NCBI GenBank assembly: GCA_010692645.1
Contig: JAAHGS010000024.1
Span: 1 to 64,000 of the forward strand
DNA length: 64,000 nt
Direction: 5' to 3'
From: Symploca sp. SIO2E9
GTDB lineage: Bacteria > Cyanobacteriota > Cyanobacteriia > Cyanobacteriales > Coleofasciculaceae
Shown in pieces: positions 16,599 to 24,593 of the stretch (positions are counted from its first letter, which is position 1; every line of letters starts with the position of its first letter). The position numbers were made by a program, and so were the translations under genes. The notes below the pieces were generated by a model. It was not told the origin of the DNA and searched no databases. It worked only from the letters and a program-made list of their open reading frames with translations.

Positions 16599-16898
16599 AT
16601 GGGTATAGAAAAACAAAAGCAACAACAAGCCGACAACTTCAGTGTCGAGGTAAATAACGAGATAGAGTCAACAACACAATTGTGGAAGGAGGTATCAGAG
16701 GAGGAAGCCAGTAACTTAGTAGGCGCACAGCGTCAAAGTCACCGCAGAGACCAGTTTAATGGTCGTCGGGGCAATGCTTTTAGGTGGTACGATGAGAGAG
16801 GTGGTATTGGTCACAATCGCACCAAGCGCATGCAATTTGACCGTCGTGGTAATCCAAGTATTATCCTGTCTCCAACAACTCAACTTGATCTTGATTGA
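16599..16898 (+). CDS. 99-aa hypothetical peptide with a leader-like EEEASNLVGA motif (RiPP/bacteriocin precursor candidate)
   Basis: The N-terminal 45 residues are Gln/Glu-rich and acidic and end in LWKEVSEEEASNLVGA. That resembles the LSxEEAxxLxGG pre-cleavage region of double-glycine leader peptides. The remainder (about 50 residues) is Arg/Asn/Gly-rich and basic (GRRGNAFRWYDERGG, RTKRMQFDRRGNPS). It has no Cys and no membrane segment. ATG 16599 is preferred over an in-frame TTG at 16584. It has its own strong terminator, so it is a monocistronic unit. No maturation enzyme, peptidase or ABC exporter is near. The precursor role is inference; it could be an unrelated small basic protein. Confidence 0.6.
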   Translation: MGIEKQKQQQADNFSVEVNNEIESTTQLWKEVSEEEASNLVGAQRQSHRRDQFNGRRGNAFRWYDERGGIGHNRTKRMQFDRRGNPSIILSPTTQLDLD

Positions 16899-16960
16899 CA
16901 AGACAATTCTTGTTGTTTAGCTTGATTATTTTTATTTAGTTTTTAGAATTTCCTTCATCC

Positions 16961-17008
16961 TGACCAGCAGCTTGCTACTACAGCTAAGACTTGCTGGTCA
17001 TTTTTATT
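16961..17008 (+). terminator. Terminator of the small peptide gene
   Basis: The 9-bp arms TGACCAGCA (16961-16969) and TGCTGGTCA (16992-17000) pair around a 22-base loop that can itself fold, and TTTTTATTT follows. Confidence 0.8.
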
Positions 17009-17013
17009 TCTAA

Positions 17014-17637
17014 TTGGTGCTGTTAAGTAGTCGGATCATAATTAACAAGCGTCATGCTAACGGTGTAATTTCCAGTGCTAAGGGAGCGGTAGACTCTGCC
17101 AAGGAATGTAGAGCTAATCACATCAAGCAATTAAGTGGGAAGCTCAAAAGCGCCAACGAGTGGTTAAAAAAGGCTCTACGGCGGCTGTCTCTAGGTCGAA
17201 AGTTCTACGCCAAGAGAAACTGGCAGCACAGCAAGACTGGCTGTAACTTTCCTCTGTCTTGCTCTCTGAAATATCGAGAAACCAACTGGCAAAATCTTAG
17301 ATTTCAAGTTCACCACAAAAAGCGCTACATCACGCATTTAGAGCGAAAAATTGATTGGGCTGGTGAAGTACAGCCGAATGTATGGCTTACCTTCTGACGA
17401 GAGTGCTGCGCTGGTAATAGCTAGGCGCGGCATGAGATTGAGTGAAAGATTGCCCAGTGCCTTAACCGCCTTGGTTGAAGTGAATTCAACTAAGCACGTC
17501 TGGCACTGGTGGAACAAACTAAATAAGCAAATACAGGTAAGCGCTGTAGTTAATCGAAGACATGATTACTATAGCGTCTCTAACTGGGAACTCTTGGTCA
17601 AACTGTCAGCACTAGATGTTGGCGGTAATACTGCTTA
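17014..17637 (+). pseudogene. Decayed, internally deleted tnpB (IS200/IS605 family)
   Basis: Two overlapping open frames carry pieces of a TnpB-like RNA-guided nuclease. The first (about 17030-17390) has the mid-N-terminal coiled region (FQVHHKKRYITHLERKID). The second (from about 17383) has the C-terminal part (YGLPSDESAALVIARRGMRL… and HDYYSVSNWELL). The central RuvC-like catalytic segment and zinc ribbon are absent and a frame change separates the pieces, so no active product is expected. No TnpA partner is adjacent. Confidence 0.6.
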
Positions 17638-17793
17638 GAGCTTTGCCTGAATGGGAACAGCGTAGCCCTCAGTTTTCTATAACTTTAAAAGAACGGTAAG
17701 TTTCACCAAAAATGCTAGATATCAAGAGCGAGTGCGGTAAACTCGAAGGTTGCATCTTCTTTCCGTTTTATGCCATCTACGGAGATCTAAACC

Positions 17794-18435
17794 TTGGGTA
17801 CACAACTGCGCAGTTACGTATTTCTAGACAGTTTGCAGCCTCAGCACGCCGCCTACATTGGAACGGTAGCGCTAGGGTTTTTGCCATTACCGGGTGATAC
17901 ATCGCTGTGGATTGAAATCTCACCTGGTATTGAAATTAACCGGATTACCGATGTTGCCCTGAAATCGGCTGCGGTTCGTCCAGGGGTGCAGTTTGTTGAG
18001 AGACTTTATGGCCTTCTGGAAGTTCATTCCAATAAACAGGGGGAAACTAGGGCTGCTGGTAAGGCAATTTTGGAAGCCCTCGGAGTCAGAGAACAAGAAT
18101 GTCTTAAACCGCAAGTTGTCTCTAGCCAGATTATCCGCAATATTGATGCCTACCAAGCTCAGCTGATTAACCGCAATCGGCGTGGGCAGATGCTTCTGGC
18201 TGGACAAACCCTTTACGTGTTAGAAGTTCAGCCTGCTACCTATGCTGCTTTGGCTGCTAACGAAGCAGAAAAGGCTGCTTTGATTAATATCCTACAGGTG
18301 CAAGCAGTCGGAAGCTTTGGGCGTCTCTACCTCGGTGGAGAAGAAAGGGACATTATTGCAGGTTCTAAGGCAGCATTGGCGGCAATTGAAAATGTAACTG
18401 GTCGTGAAAACCCTGCTGGCGATCGCAAAGAATAA
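17794..18435 (+). CDS. ccmP: Carboxysome shell protein CcmP (tandem BMC domain)
   Basis: The 213-aa protein matches the characteristic length of beta-carboxysome CcmP. Two permuted BMC domains, about 1-105 and 106-205, form a trimeric pseudohexamer with a large gated pore; trimers can stack. Motifs such as [42 protein letters not shown] and [14 protein letters not shown] agree with the family. The start is TTG at 17794, preceded by GGAG at a 9-base spacing; no ATG fits. It lies apart from a ccmKLMN cluster, which is usual for ccmP. Confidence 0.92.
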   Translation: MGTQLRSYVFLDSLQPQHAAYIGTVALGFLPLPGDTSLWIEISPGIEINRITDVALKSAAVRPGVQFVERLYGLLEVHSNKQGETRAAGKAILEALGVREQECLKPQVVSSQIIRNIDAYQAQLINRNRRGQMLLAGQTLYVLEVQPATYAALAANEAEKAALINILQVQAVGSFGRLYLGGEERDIIAGSKAALAAIENVTGRENPAGDRKE

Positions 18436-18446
18436 GGGACTTGCAA

Positions 18447-18531
18447 TTAAAGAGGCGGGGACAGGTCGACAGGTCGACGCTCAGACTTTCTTGGATAGGG
18501 ATTTGACCCATATTAATTTCGATAAAAAAAT
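18447..18531 (+). repeat. Dispersed repeat family C, copy 3 (shortened)
   Basis: It starts AAAGAGGCGGGGACAGG and ends GGGATTTGACCCATATTAATTTCGATAAA, but lacks the central ATTTTATGCACC block. It runs directly into repeat D copy 1. Confidence 0.7.
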
Positions 18532-18629
18532 ATCCGATCGCAGAGGAAACTCCGGGAGGCAGGGGAAGCACAATCAGATCATCGAGTTGGCAAGTAAATT
18601 GGATAATTTATTTCTGGGAGTTCCCTAAA
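18523..18629 (+). repeat. Direct repeat D, copy 1, before the pentapeptide gene
   Basis: About 107 bp, from ATAAAAAAATATCCGATCG to AATTGGATAATTTATTTCTGGGAGTTCCCTAAA. It recurs at 19534-19640 in the same orientation and length with strong conservation at both ends, so the two copies bracket the pentapeptide gene. Confidence 0.7.
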
Positions 18630-18688
18630 TAATAATTTTAAGGAGATTGCTTGGCAATCTGTTTGCAGTACCCTTTGGAGACTTGATG

Positions 18689-19450
18689 ATGTCAAATGTA
18701 GAGCATCTGGCGCTACTGAACCAGAATCCACTAAGGTGGGTTGAGTGGAGAGCAAAGAACTTACACATAGAACCAAATCTAAGTGCAGCTAACCTCATAG
18801 AGGCAAACCTCCAAGGGATTAACTTCCAGCAGACTAACCTCAAAGGCGCTAATCTGAGCCATGCTAATTTGAGCCATGCTAATCTTCAACAAGCTGAACT
18901 AGTCAATGCTCAACTGATCAAAGCTAATCTCAGAGAGGCTAACCTCTTTGAGGCTAACCTGATTGGGTCTAGTTTGAGAGGGGCTGACTTCCGTCAAGCT
19001 AACTTAATTGCCACTAATCTAATCGGAACTGATCTTAGTAAATCCGACTTGAGAGGGGCTAATTTGGGTGAGGCTAAATTGAGAAGGACTAAACTCTGCC
19101 AAGCTGAATTAATTACAGTTAACCTGATCGGTGCTGATCTGAGTCATGCTAACCTTTACGAAGCTGAGCTAATTGGGGCTTACCTTTACAGAGTTAACTT
19201 CCACCAAGCTAATCTAAGGGAAGCTCACCTCAGTAGAGCTTATCTGTTGAGTGCTGACCTTAGCGAAGCTGACCTCAGAAGAGCTGACTTCAGATGGGCT
19301 GACTTCAGATGGGCTAACCTTAGCAGCGCTAACCTTACTCAAGCTAATCTGAGGGGAGCTAACCTCAAAAATGCTAACCTTAGCGGCACTAACCTTACTC
19401 AAACTAACCTCAGAGGAGCAATTATGCCTGATGGTATTATCTATAGTTGA
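18689..19450 (+). CDS. Pentapeptide-repeat protein
   Basis: The 253-aa protein starts MSNVEHLALLNQNPLRWVEWR, a common head of cyanobacterial pentapeptide proteins (LLxQGVxxWNxWR). It is then nearly all A(N/D)LXX repeats from about residue 28 to 245, giving a beta-helix of about 10-11 coils. A tail GAIMPDGIIYS ends it. ATG 18689 is 8 bases after GGAG; ATG 18686 is equally in frame. The function is unknown. The gene is bracketed by two copies of a 107-bp direct repeat, so it may have moved or duplicated as a unit. Confidence 0.9.
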   Translation: MSNVEHLALLNQNPLRWVEWRAKNLHIEPNLSAANLIEANLQGINFQQTNLKGANLSHANLSHANLQQAELVNAQLIKANLREANLFEANLIGSSLRGADFRQANLIATNLIGTDLSKSDLRGANLGEAKLRRTKLCQAELITVNLIGADLSHANLYEAELIGAYLYRVNFHQANLREAHLSRAYLLSADLSEADLRRADFRWADFRWANLSSANLTQANLRGANLKNANLSGTNLTQTNLRGAIMPDGIIYS

Positions 19451-19533
19451 TTGTTCATTGTAATCCTGAACTGTAAATCTCTTGACACTCACAGGATTGA
19501 AGCAGGTATGAACCATGAACAAGGGATTTCCAA

Positions 19534-19640
19534 ATAAAAAAATATTCCATCGAGCAGCAGAAGAGAGGGGGATGGAGAGAAGGATCTTTACGTCGTGTTC
19601 TAAGTGAATTGGATAGTTTATTTTTTGGAGTTCCCCAAAA
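19534..19640 (+). repeat. Direct repeat D, copy 2
   Basis: From ATAAAAAAATATTCCATCG to AATTGGATAGTTTATTTTTTGGAGTTCCCCAAAA. It is the partner of the copy at 18523-18629. Its end abuts the stop codon of the next minus-strand gene (19642). Confidence 0.7.
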
Positions 19641-19641
19641 C

Positions 19642-20169
19642 TCAAACACCAAACCAAATTAATCCACCTACTGTCAAACCGAGGGCGATTAAACTCACCC
19701 AGATGAATTGATTATCTTTGGTGTTGATTAGACTAGGATCGATTGGTTCTGGTTCTGGTCTTGGGCGTCGATTACTCTTAGTGCTGTTAAGATTACCACT
19801 ACCGCGAATATTTTTGGGTTCAGTGTCTGCAATTTTTCCTAAGTCGGGAATTTTTATCATCCATTCTGCTGGTCTGGTCAGCTGAGGTGCTTGTAAAATG
19901 TAGAGTAGACGTTTGCCTTGTTTGCGGGTATTGAGGTCAGGATGTTTACTCAATTGCTCACAAAGAGCGACTGCTTCCGCTTTTTGCCCTGCAGCCTCAT
20001 AGGCTGTCACTAGCCAAATTTGTGCTTCTCCTCCCATCGGGGAGTTGCGATTAATGAGAGCCGTTGCTGCCAGCAAGCACTGGAGAGCAACTCGATACTC
20101 ACCTCGCTCAAATGCTGCTTTTCCTGCTTGGTACTCTATTGCAAATTTTTCTTTGTTTTCTGAACTCAC
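19642..20169 (-). CDS. TPR-containing protein with a C-terminal membrane anchor
   Basis: The 175-aa protein has a TPR-like helical N-terminal half (YQAGKAAFERGEYRVALQCL…, AYEAAGQKAEAVALCEQL). A Pro/Arg-rich linker follows (about 120-145), then one hydrophobic segment at the very end (IWVSLIALGLTVGGLIWF), giving a tail-anchored topology facing the cytoplasm. Similar small proteins are conserved across cyanobacteria, but I know no assigned function. It lies 36 bases downstream of the next gene (20206-20733) on the same strand, so they probably form an operon. Confidence 0.75.
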   Translation of the reverse strand: MSSENKEKFAIEYQAGKAAFERGEYRVALQCLLAATALINRNSPMGGEAQIWLVTAYEAAGQKAEAVALCEQLSKHPDLNTRKQGKRLLYILQAPQLTRPAEWMIKIPDLGKIADTEPKNIRGSGNLNSTKSNRRPRPEPEPIDPSLINTKDNQFIWVSLIALGLTVGGLIWFGV

Positions 20170-20205
20170 GTTCCGACTTGGCTGGTAGATTCCGCAATTA
20201 AAATG

Positions 20206-20733
20206 CTACTCTGACTTCTGCCATTCTTCCAAGACCGCAATTCCCAAGTTAAAGTAGGATTGCTCAAAGAACTCTTTGATCATTGTCTGCCAACCTGCTT
20301 GCAAAGCACTCAAGAACCTTTCTCTTTGCTGGGGAACAATGGCGGTAGTGACAAAAGCCTGTTGTTCCTCCTTGGTGGCAGTAGGTTGATTTTGTGCCAA
20401 TTGCTTAAGCAGTAGTTGAATTTCCGCTGCCGCCTCAGCGAGAGTTTGCTCTTGCCAGCATCGCGCCGATTGCAGTTCCTCTAACAACAACTGGCTCAAC
20501 ACCTGACGATTAGTAATTGCTGGACTCTCAGCAAAGAATTCACTATTTTCAAGGGAGTCAAAGCCTAAATCTGAGTCCCTCGCTACAATTTCTAATTGAC
20601 TAGAATCCAAAGCTCGAGAGTCACAATCTCTTTCTAACTCCACTAGTGAGTTACTTTCTCGACTCCCTGATAACAAGTGTGTTTCAAGATTACTTTGAAA
20701 AGTTTGATCAACATACTTAACATGTTTAATCAT
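20206..20733 (-). CDS. Conserved hypothetical protein with a helical C-terminus
   Basis: This 175-aa soluble protein has an acidic, Ser-rich first 65 residues and a helical remainder (LSQLLLEELQSARCWQEQTL…). The end (LQAGWQTMIKEFFEQSYFNLGIAVLEEW) resembles helical tails seen on some cyanobacterial pentapeptide and NTPase-type proteins (AL.AGG.A.KE…HP.V.I…). I do not recognise a family. It is the first gene of a likely two-gene operon with the TPR protein. An open frame without a start codon lies just upstream (20744-20923). Confidence 0.65.
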   Translation of the reverse strand: MIKHVKYVDQTFQSNLETHLLSGSRESNSLVELERDCDSRALDSSQLEIVARDSDLGFDSLENSEFFAESPAITNRQVLSQLLLEELQSARCWQEQTLAEAAAEIQLLLKQLAQNQPTATKEEQQAFVTTAIVPQQRERFLSALQAGWQTMIKEFFEQSYFNLGIAVLEEWQKSE

Positions 20734-21174
20734 GGCATCGCCCCTAAAGACTTAAATCACAAATTTCAACAACACGAGTAGAGGGCAGGTTTTCGCAAAT
20801 CTCATCTGCGAATTTTGTTTGATCGGGAATTTTGTTAACAAGCTTGATAGCTCTAGTTTTTAGATATTCATAACCATAGCTAGTGATAGTTCTATTGCTA
20901 TGCTCAGGGAGTATTACCGTTGATTAACCCTCTATACTCATCTTGTACCAGGCTATTTTTATTGGTTTAGAGAAAATAAGTATCTCCAACGTTAATGCCT
21001 AATAACAATCAAATAAATTGTTGACACAAATAAATTCTCCTGGATCTTCCTTGCCATCTATGAAAGTATCAAACTTAGGGTTAAATGGTATGAGGGGTGC
21101 TACATACTATATTTATTTGACTATGAAAGCTAAATTACAAATCGGTATTGATTTGTAATTTTACGTCTTGACAC
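20734..21174. other. Gap between ureB and a hypothetical gene; contains an open frame with no start
   Basis: On the minus strand 20744-20923 is open for 59 codons and reads like coding sequence (…SYGYEYLKTRAIKLVNK…), ending 11 bases before the next ATG, but contains no ATG, GTG or TTG. It may be the 3' remnant of a lost gene. ureC, normally next to ureB in this direction, is absent. The rest shows nothing recognisable. Confidence 0.45.
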
Positions 21175-21483
21175 TCAATCTAATAAACCGCTGATTATAC
21201 TATTAAAACCGTAAACTTGACGACTACCTGCAAAAGGTACTAAGGTGACTTCTTTTTCGTCACCTGGTTCAAAGCGAACTGCTGTACCAGCTGGTATATC
21301 TAAGCGCATACCCTTGGTTTGCTCCCTTTCAAAACTCAATGCCTCATTAACTTCATAGAAGTGAAAGTGGGAGCCAATTTGAATCGGGCGATCGCCTGTG
21401 TTGGCGACTGATAGACTTAAAGTTATTCTACCAGCATTGAGTTCAATGTCCTCTGCTCGTACAATTATTTCCCCTGGGATCAT
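21175..21483 (-). CDS. ureB: Urease subunit beta
   Basis: The 102-aa small structural subunit of the nickel urease (urea to ammonia and carbamate) starts MIPGEI, the family hallmark. It shows [35 protein letters not shown] and VYGFN motifs. ATG 21483 is chosen over a TTG two codons upstream. Urease needs the alpha subunit UreC, which carries the nickel site; UreC normally follows directly but is not in this window. Confidence 0.95.
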   Translation of the reverse strand: MIPGEIIVRAEDIELNAGRITLSLSVANTGDRPIQIGSHFHFYEVNEALSFEREQTKGMRLDIPAGTAVRFEPGDEKEVTLVPFAGSRQVYGFNSIISGLLD

Positions 21484-21643
21484 CTTCAACTATTTTTTAG
21501 GTTTGTTTTTCATTTCTAGTTTATTGTGCAGCAATTGCTGAATTGATTTTATTTACATATATTCACATAATCTTTAAAGTTATGTTTCTGGTTTGCCGCT
21601 AGTTTCGCGAATAACTTAATGATATTTGAGCAACTATTTTTCC

Positions 21644-21907
21644 ATGAGTCCCAGAAAAATACTCAAGCATTTAACGGCAATTAGAGAAGTGAGTAGAAGA
21701 GATTCAGACAACTGTCATATTGCCATTCAGGAACAAATAGATAATATTAACAAAATTCTGGCACAAGACCTAGATTTATTGCAAGAATGCCTGAAAAATC
21801 TTGAGAGTCTCCAAGCTCAAACAGCAGAAACAAGAGTATGGAGTAATCAAATTAATTATCCTATCAAGAAACTACGTCGTATCATATACGGACACGATGG
21901 AGAGTAA
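21644..21907 (+). CDS. Hypothetical helical protein between urease genes, opposite strand
   Basis: The 87-aa protein is strongly helical and probably coiled-coil (IQEQIDNINKILAQDLDLL, LKNLESLQAQT), with a basic tail (KKLRRIIYGHDGE). There is no signal or membrane segment. ATG 21644 is preferred over a TTG at 21626. It lies antisense between ureA and ureB, an unusual position for that operon. No family was recognised, and expression is unproven. Confidence 0.5.
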   Translation: MSPRKILKHLTAIREVSRRDSDNCHIAIQEQIDNINKILAQDLDLLQECLKNLESLQAQTAETRVWSNQINYPIKKLRRIIYGHDGE

Positions 21908-21970
21908 TAGTTAACAGTGAACAGTTAACTCCTTCTTCAATGCACACTATATACTGATCACTGATAAGTG

Positions 21971-22273
21971 TTAGCGAATCGGTTCATGAACCGTGACTAG
22001 TTTAGTACCATCGGGAAACGTAGCTTCTACCTGCACTTCGCTCACCATTTCTGGTATGCCTTCCATGACATCATCTCGCTTCAGTAAGGTTGTCCCGTAA
22101 CTCATTAAATCTGCTACAGTTCGCCCTTCTCTTGCTCCTTCTAAGATGGCAGCAGAAATGTAGGCAACAGTTTCTGGGTAGTTTAGTTTTAAACCTCTCT
22201 CTTTACGTCGCTCTGCTAACAGGGCTGCTGTGAAAATTAGCAGTTTATCTTTTTCCTGGGGCGATAGTTGCAT
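21971..22273 (-). CDS. ureA: Urease subunit gamma
   Basis: The 100-aa subunit is collinear with the family: [27 protein letters not shown], then [21 protein letters not shown] and the end LVTVHEPIR. It has structural subunit function in the UreABC urease. It follows ureD on the same strand after a heptamer-containing spacer, and is separated from ureB by about 490 bases that contain an opposite-strand gene. Confidence 0.96.
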   Translation of the reverse strand: MQLSPQEKDKLLIFTAALLAERRKERGLKLNYPETVAYISAAILEGAREGRTVADLMSYGTTLLKRDDVMEGIPEMVSEVQVEATFPDGTKLVTVHEPIR

Positions 22274-22306
22274 ATTATCTGTTAGTAGTTATGGTTTTGA
22301 GCTTTG

Positions 22307-22351
22307 TTCATGGTTCATAGTTCATAGTTCATGGTTCATGGTTCATGGTTT
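22307..22351. repeat. Heptamer array (TTCATAG/TTCATGG)
   Basis: About six tandem heptamers TTCATAG then TTCATGG lie between ureD and ureA. A shorter version occurs near 16139-16164. They are STRR-type repeats. Confidence 0.8.
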
Positions 22352-22401
22352 ATCACTTGAGTTATATTCGACAGACATGATATTGTAAATGGGTAATGCT
22401 A

Positions 22402-23250
22402 TTATTGCCATATTCTTGGCTTATTAGGGAGATGTCCGGAAAAAGATAGGCGTAGCAGTTGCCAAACTTGAGTAAACCAGTTTCTTACCTCGGTGGTGGA
22501 AGCGCCACGATAGCGGCACAATAACCCTGAAAGTAGCCTGGTGACACCTACTTCTCCAATCCCTTCCTTAGTTTTCCACAGTTCTTTGACTTGCTCAATT
22601 ATCTCTGGTGATATTGTTTGCCCCAAGCAAGCGAGAGTTCCTACTATTGGTTTTCCCGCTAAGCCATGGGGGCTGCTCAAAACTTCCTCGATCCCTGGTA
22701 GCCATTGCCTGTCAATCCATAAAGGTTTTCCTTGCTGCCAAACTTCAGTGTGCGAGCGCCACTGGCCTTGCAAAAATTTTTCTCCTCTGGCAGAACGACC
22801 AAAGCGCGTAACTTCCCAGCTCAACCAACTAGCTCCTGGTGCTAATTCTACTCGCAAGTCCTGTCGGTAAACAGCGCCATTAAATATTATGGCTTCTTGG
22901 GGCAGCCATTCCAAGCGAGCGCCAGGAGCTATTTGTATCTGGATACTTTGTCTGGCTTCAAGTCCATTACTGCGGTAAATCTTAGCAGCAGCAGCGGTAG
23001 TGATTAGGGCTTGAGCATTTGGTTGGAGGTGTATGTATGAGGAGAGGATATCGCCTCCTACTATACCTCCTGCTGTATGTAAAATTACGCTATGGCAAAC
23101 TACTCGACCTTCTGGATAAAATGGTCGCTGTACCTTTAAAGGCGATCGCATTTTATTGTAAGTTAACTGGGTTTTGCCGTCGCGGTGGGCGTAGATTAAC
23201 TCTAAATTGCCGTGCCATGGGGCTGGGGTTGGTTGTGGTTGTGTTGACAT
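22402..23250 (-). CDS. ureD: Urease accessory protein UreD
   Basis: This 282-aa cytoplasmic chaperone scaffolds nickel insertion into urease together with UreF, UreG and UreE. Family features are HGNLELIYAHRDGKTQL near the start, the HTAGGIVGGD block, AKIYRS, and LEWLPQEAIIFNGA. The ATG at 23250 (MSTQPQPTPAPWHG) is preferred; the longer frame starts with a TTG at 23295. The order ureD-ureA-ureB on one strand is the cyanobacterial standard, but here it is loosened by insertions and lacks ureC. Confidence 0.94.
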   Translation of the reverse strand: MSTQPQPTPAPWHGNLELIYAHRDGKTQLTYNKMRSPLKVQRPFYPEGRVVCHSVILHTAGGIVGGDILSSYIHLQPNAQALITTAAAAKIYRSNGLEARQSIQIQIAPGARLEWLPQEAIIFNGAVYRQDLRVELAPGASWLSWEVTRFGRSARGEKFLQGQWRSHTEVWQQGKPLWIDRQWLPGIEEVLSSPHGLAGKPIVGTLACLGQTISPEIIEQVKELWKTKEGIGEVGVTRLLSGLLCRYRGASTTEVRNWFTQVWQLLRLSFSGHLPNKPRIWQ

Positions 23251-23417
23251 GGGGGAGTTGAATCCAACTGAGTGGCTTAGTAGCTTTGACTGCAATGTGT
23301 TGTCAATTGATTAGAAATCTTAATTTTTTTTTAAAAAAGTAAAATCTCTGATCTTTCACTTGCAATAACCAGTAAGAATACTGCTTATCCCACCTCCTCC
23401 AACAGCCGCGACAATAA

Positions 23418-24527
23418 ATGACTCACTCATCGGCAAGCAGCGACGTGCATCAGACCAAATCAGCAGTAGTTAAAGTTCACTCTTCTGAGGTTTCGGTTTT
23501 AGCCTCTCAACCTGACAATCCTTCTCTGCTAGCATCTACCTCCCCATCATCAAAATCTAACTTTGCTTCTCTGGCTGCTCTGTGGGCGCGGAAATATTAT
23601 CTTGCCGTCACCACTAAGGATGAGGAGTCAGAATGTATTAACACTGATAAATTTGAGGACGTTACTTCTCAAGCAAATCGAAAGCTGACTGCTGAGAAGC
23701 TAATGTACAATCTCAATTTAGCCAGTGCTCAAGCTTGGTCCTTGACAGAAAAGTTGCTCTCGAAAGATATTCGACGCCACGGCATCAATCTAGACTTGAT
23801 CCATCCCTTGGAGATTGCTGCCGATACCCGCTATCTGTTTCAAACAGTTTTAGATGCTTATGCACGGCAAGAAACTCCCCAACGTCTGTCAGTGATTGTG
23901 GGGAAAGATTTTGGTCGAGTACGACAGAAATACACTAGCATTGACCGACGTGCTATTGGCTTTGTCAGTATGCAGTTCCACTATACTGGTCAAAAGTTAC
24001 TTGAGTGGCTCTTACCAAGCGAACAATTGTTGTGGACACCTTACTTGAAGGTAATGGATGACCACATGTACATGCCACTACAGGCTGCTTATCAAGCAGC
24101 AGCCAACCATGCCTATAATTCACCGGCTCTAATTGCTGTTCGCCAACTTCTACCAGTCAGTAGTCAAATTGCTTACTCGGTGTGCAAACAAGTATGTCAA
24201 TCCTTCCCTAACTATAGAAGCTACAGCGGTTCTCTGACAGAAATTAAAGTTAGAACTGCTAGTATCCGCGATGTGGAAATGTTTCAAGTTTACCTGTGCT
24301 TGTGTGTTTTGGATCAAGAACTTTCCTCAGTACAACGAGAGCTCTTTCCTCTGTGCGTGTTGTTATATCCTCGCTTGCAAGTAAGCTGGAGATTAGTACA
24401 GGAGATGCTCAGAATTATGGGCTGGGAAATGCATCAGTGCCTGCTTCCGGAAAATATGGCAACTTTTTTACCTTATCTACGTACCTTGACTGAGATGTTT
24501 TCTTTTGAGGTATTCCGAGAAGTTTAG
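23418..24527 (+). CDS. Conserved hypothetical protein
   Basis: The 369-aa protein has a disordered Ser-rich first 50 residues, then a mostly helical domain with no signal peptide. Recurrent clusters include HPLEIAADTRYLFQTVLDAY, RRAIGFVSMQFHYTG and YLKVMDDHMYMPLQAAYQAA. The C-terminal half has several Cys residues (CKQVCQSF, CLCVLDQ) and leucine-rich helices. I recognise no catalytic motif. It is divergent from ureD and shares a promoter region of about 170 bases with it. Probably cyanobacteria-specific. Confidence 0.7.
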   Translation: MTHSSASSDVHQTKSAVVKVHSSEVSVLASQPDNPSLLASTSPSSKSNFASLAALWARKYYLAVTTKDEESECINTDKFEDVTSQANRKLTAEKLMYNLNLASAQAWSLTEKLLSKDIRRHGINLDLIHPLEIAADTRYLFQTVLDAYARQETPQRLSVIVGKDFGRVRQKYTSIDRRAIGFVSMQFHYTGQKLLEWLLPSEQLLWTPYLKVMDDHMYMPLQAAYQAAANHAYNSPALIAVRQLLPVSSQIAYSVCKQVCQSFPNYRSYSGSLTEIKVRTASIRDVEMFQVYLCLCVLDQELSSVQRELFPLCVLLYPRLQVSWRLVQEMLRIMGWEMHQCLLPENMATFLPYLRTLTEMFSFEVFREV

Positions 24528-24593
24528 GCAAGGTTGAATTAGAATTCTTCAAACCCTCTCCCTGAATACACAACTTAAATGCGTGGGAGCTTA

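Noticed and set aside
17712-17897. 61-codon open frame overlapping the ccmP start
   Set aside because: Overlaps ccmP out of frame and lacks any recognisable product; the ccmP TTG with GGAG is better supported.
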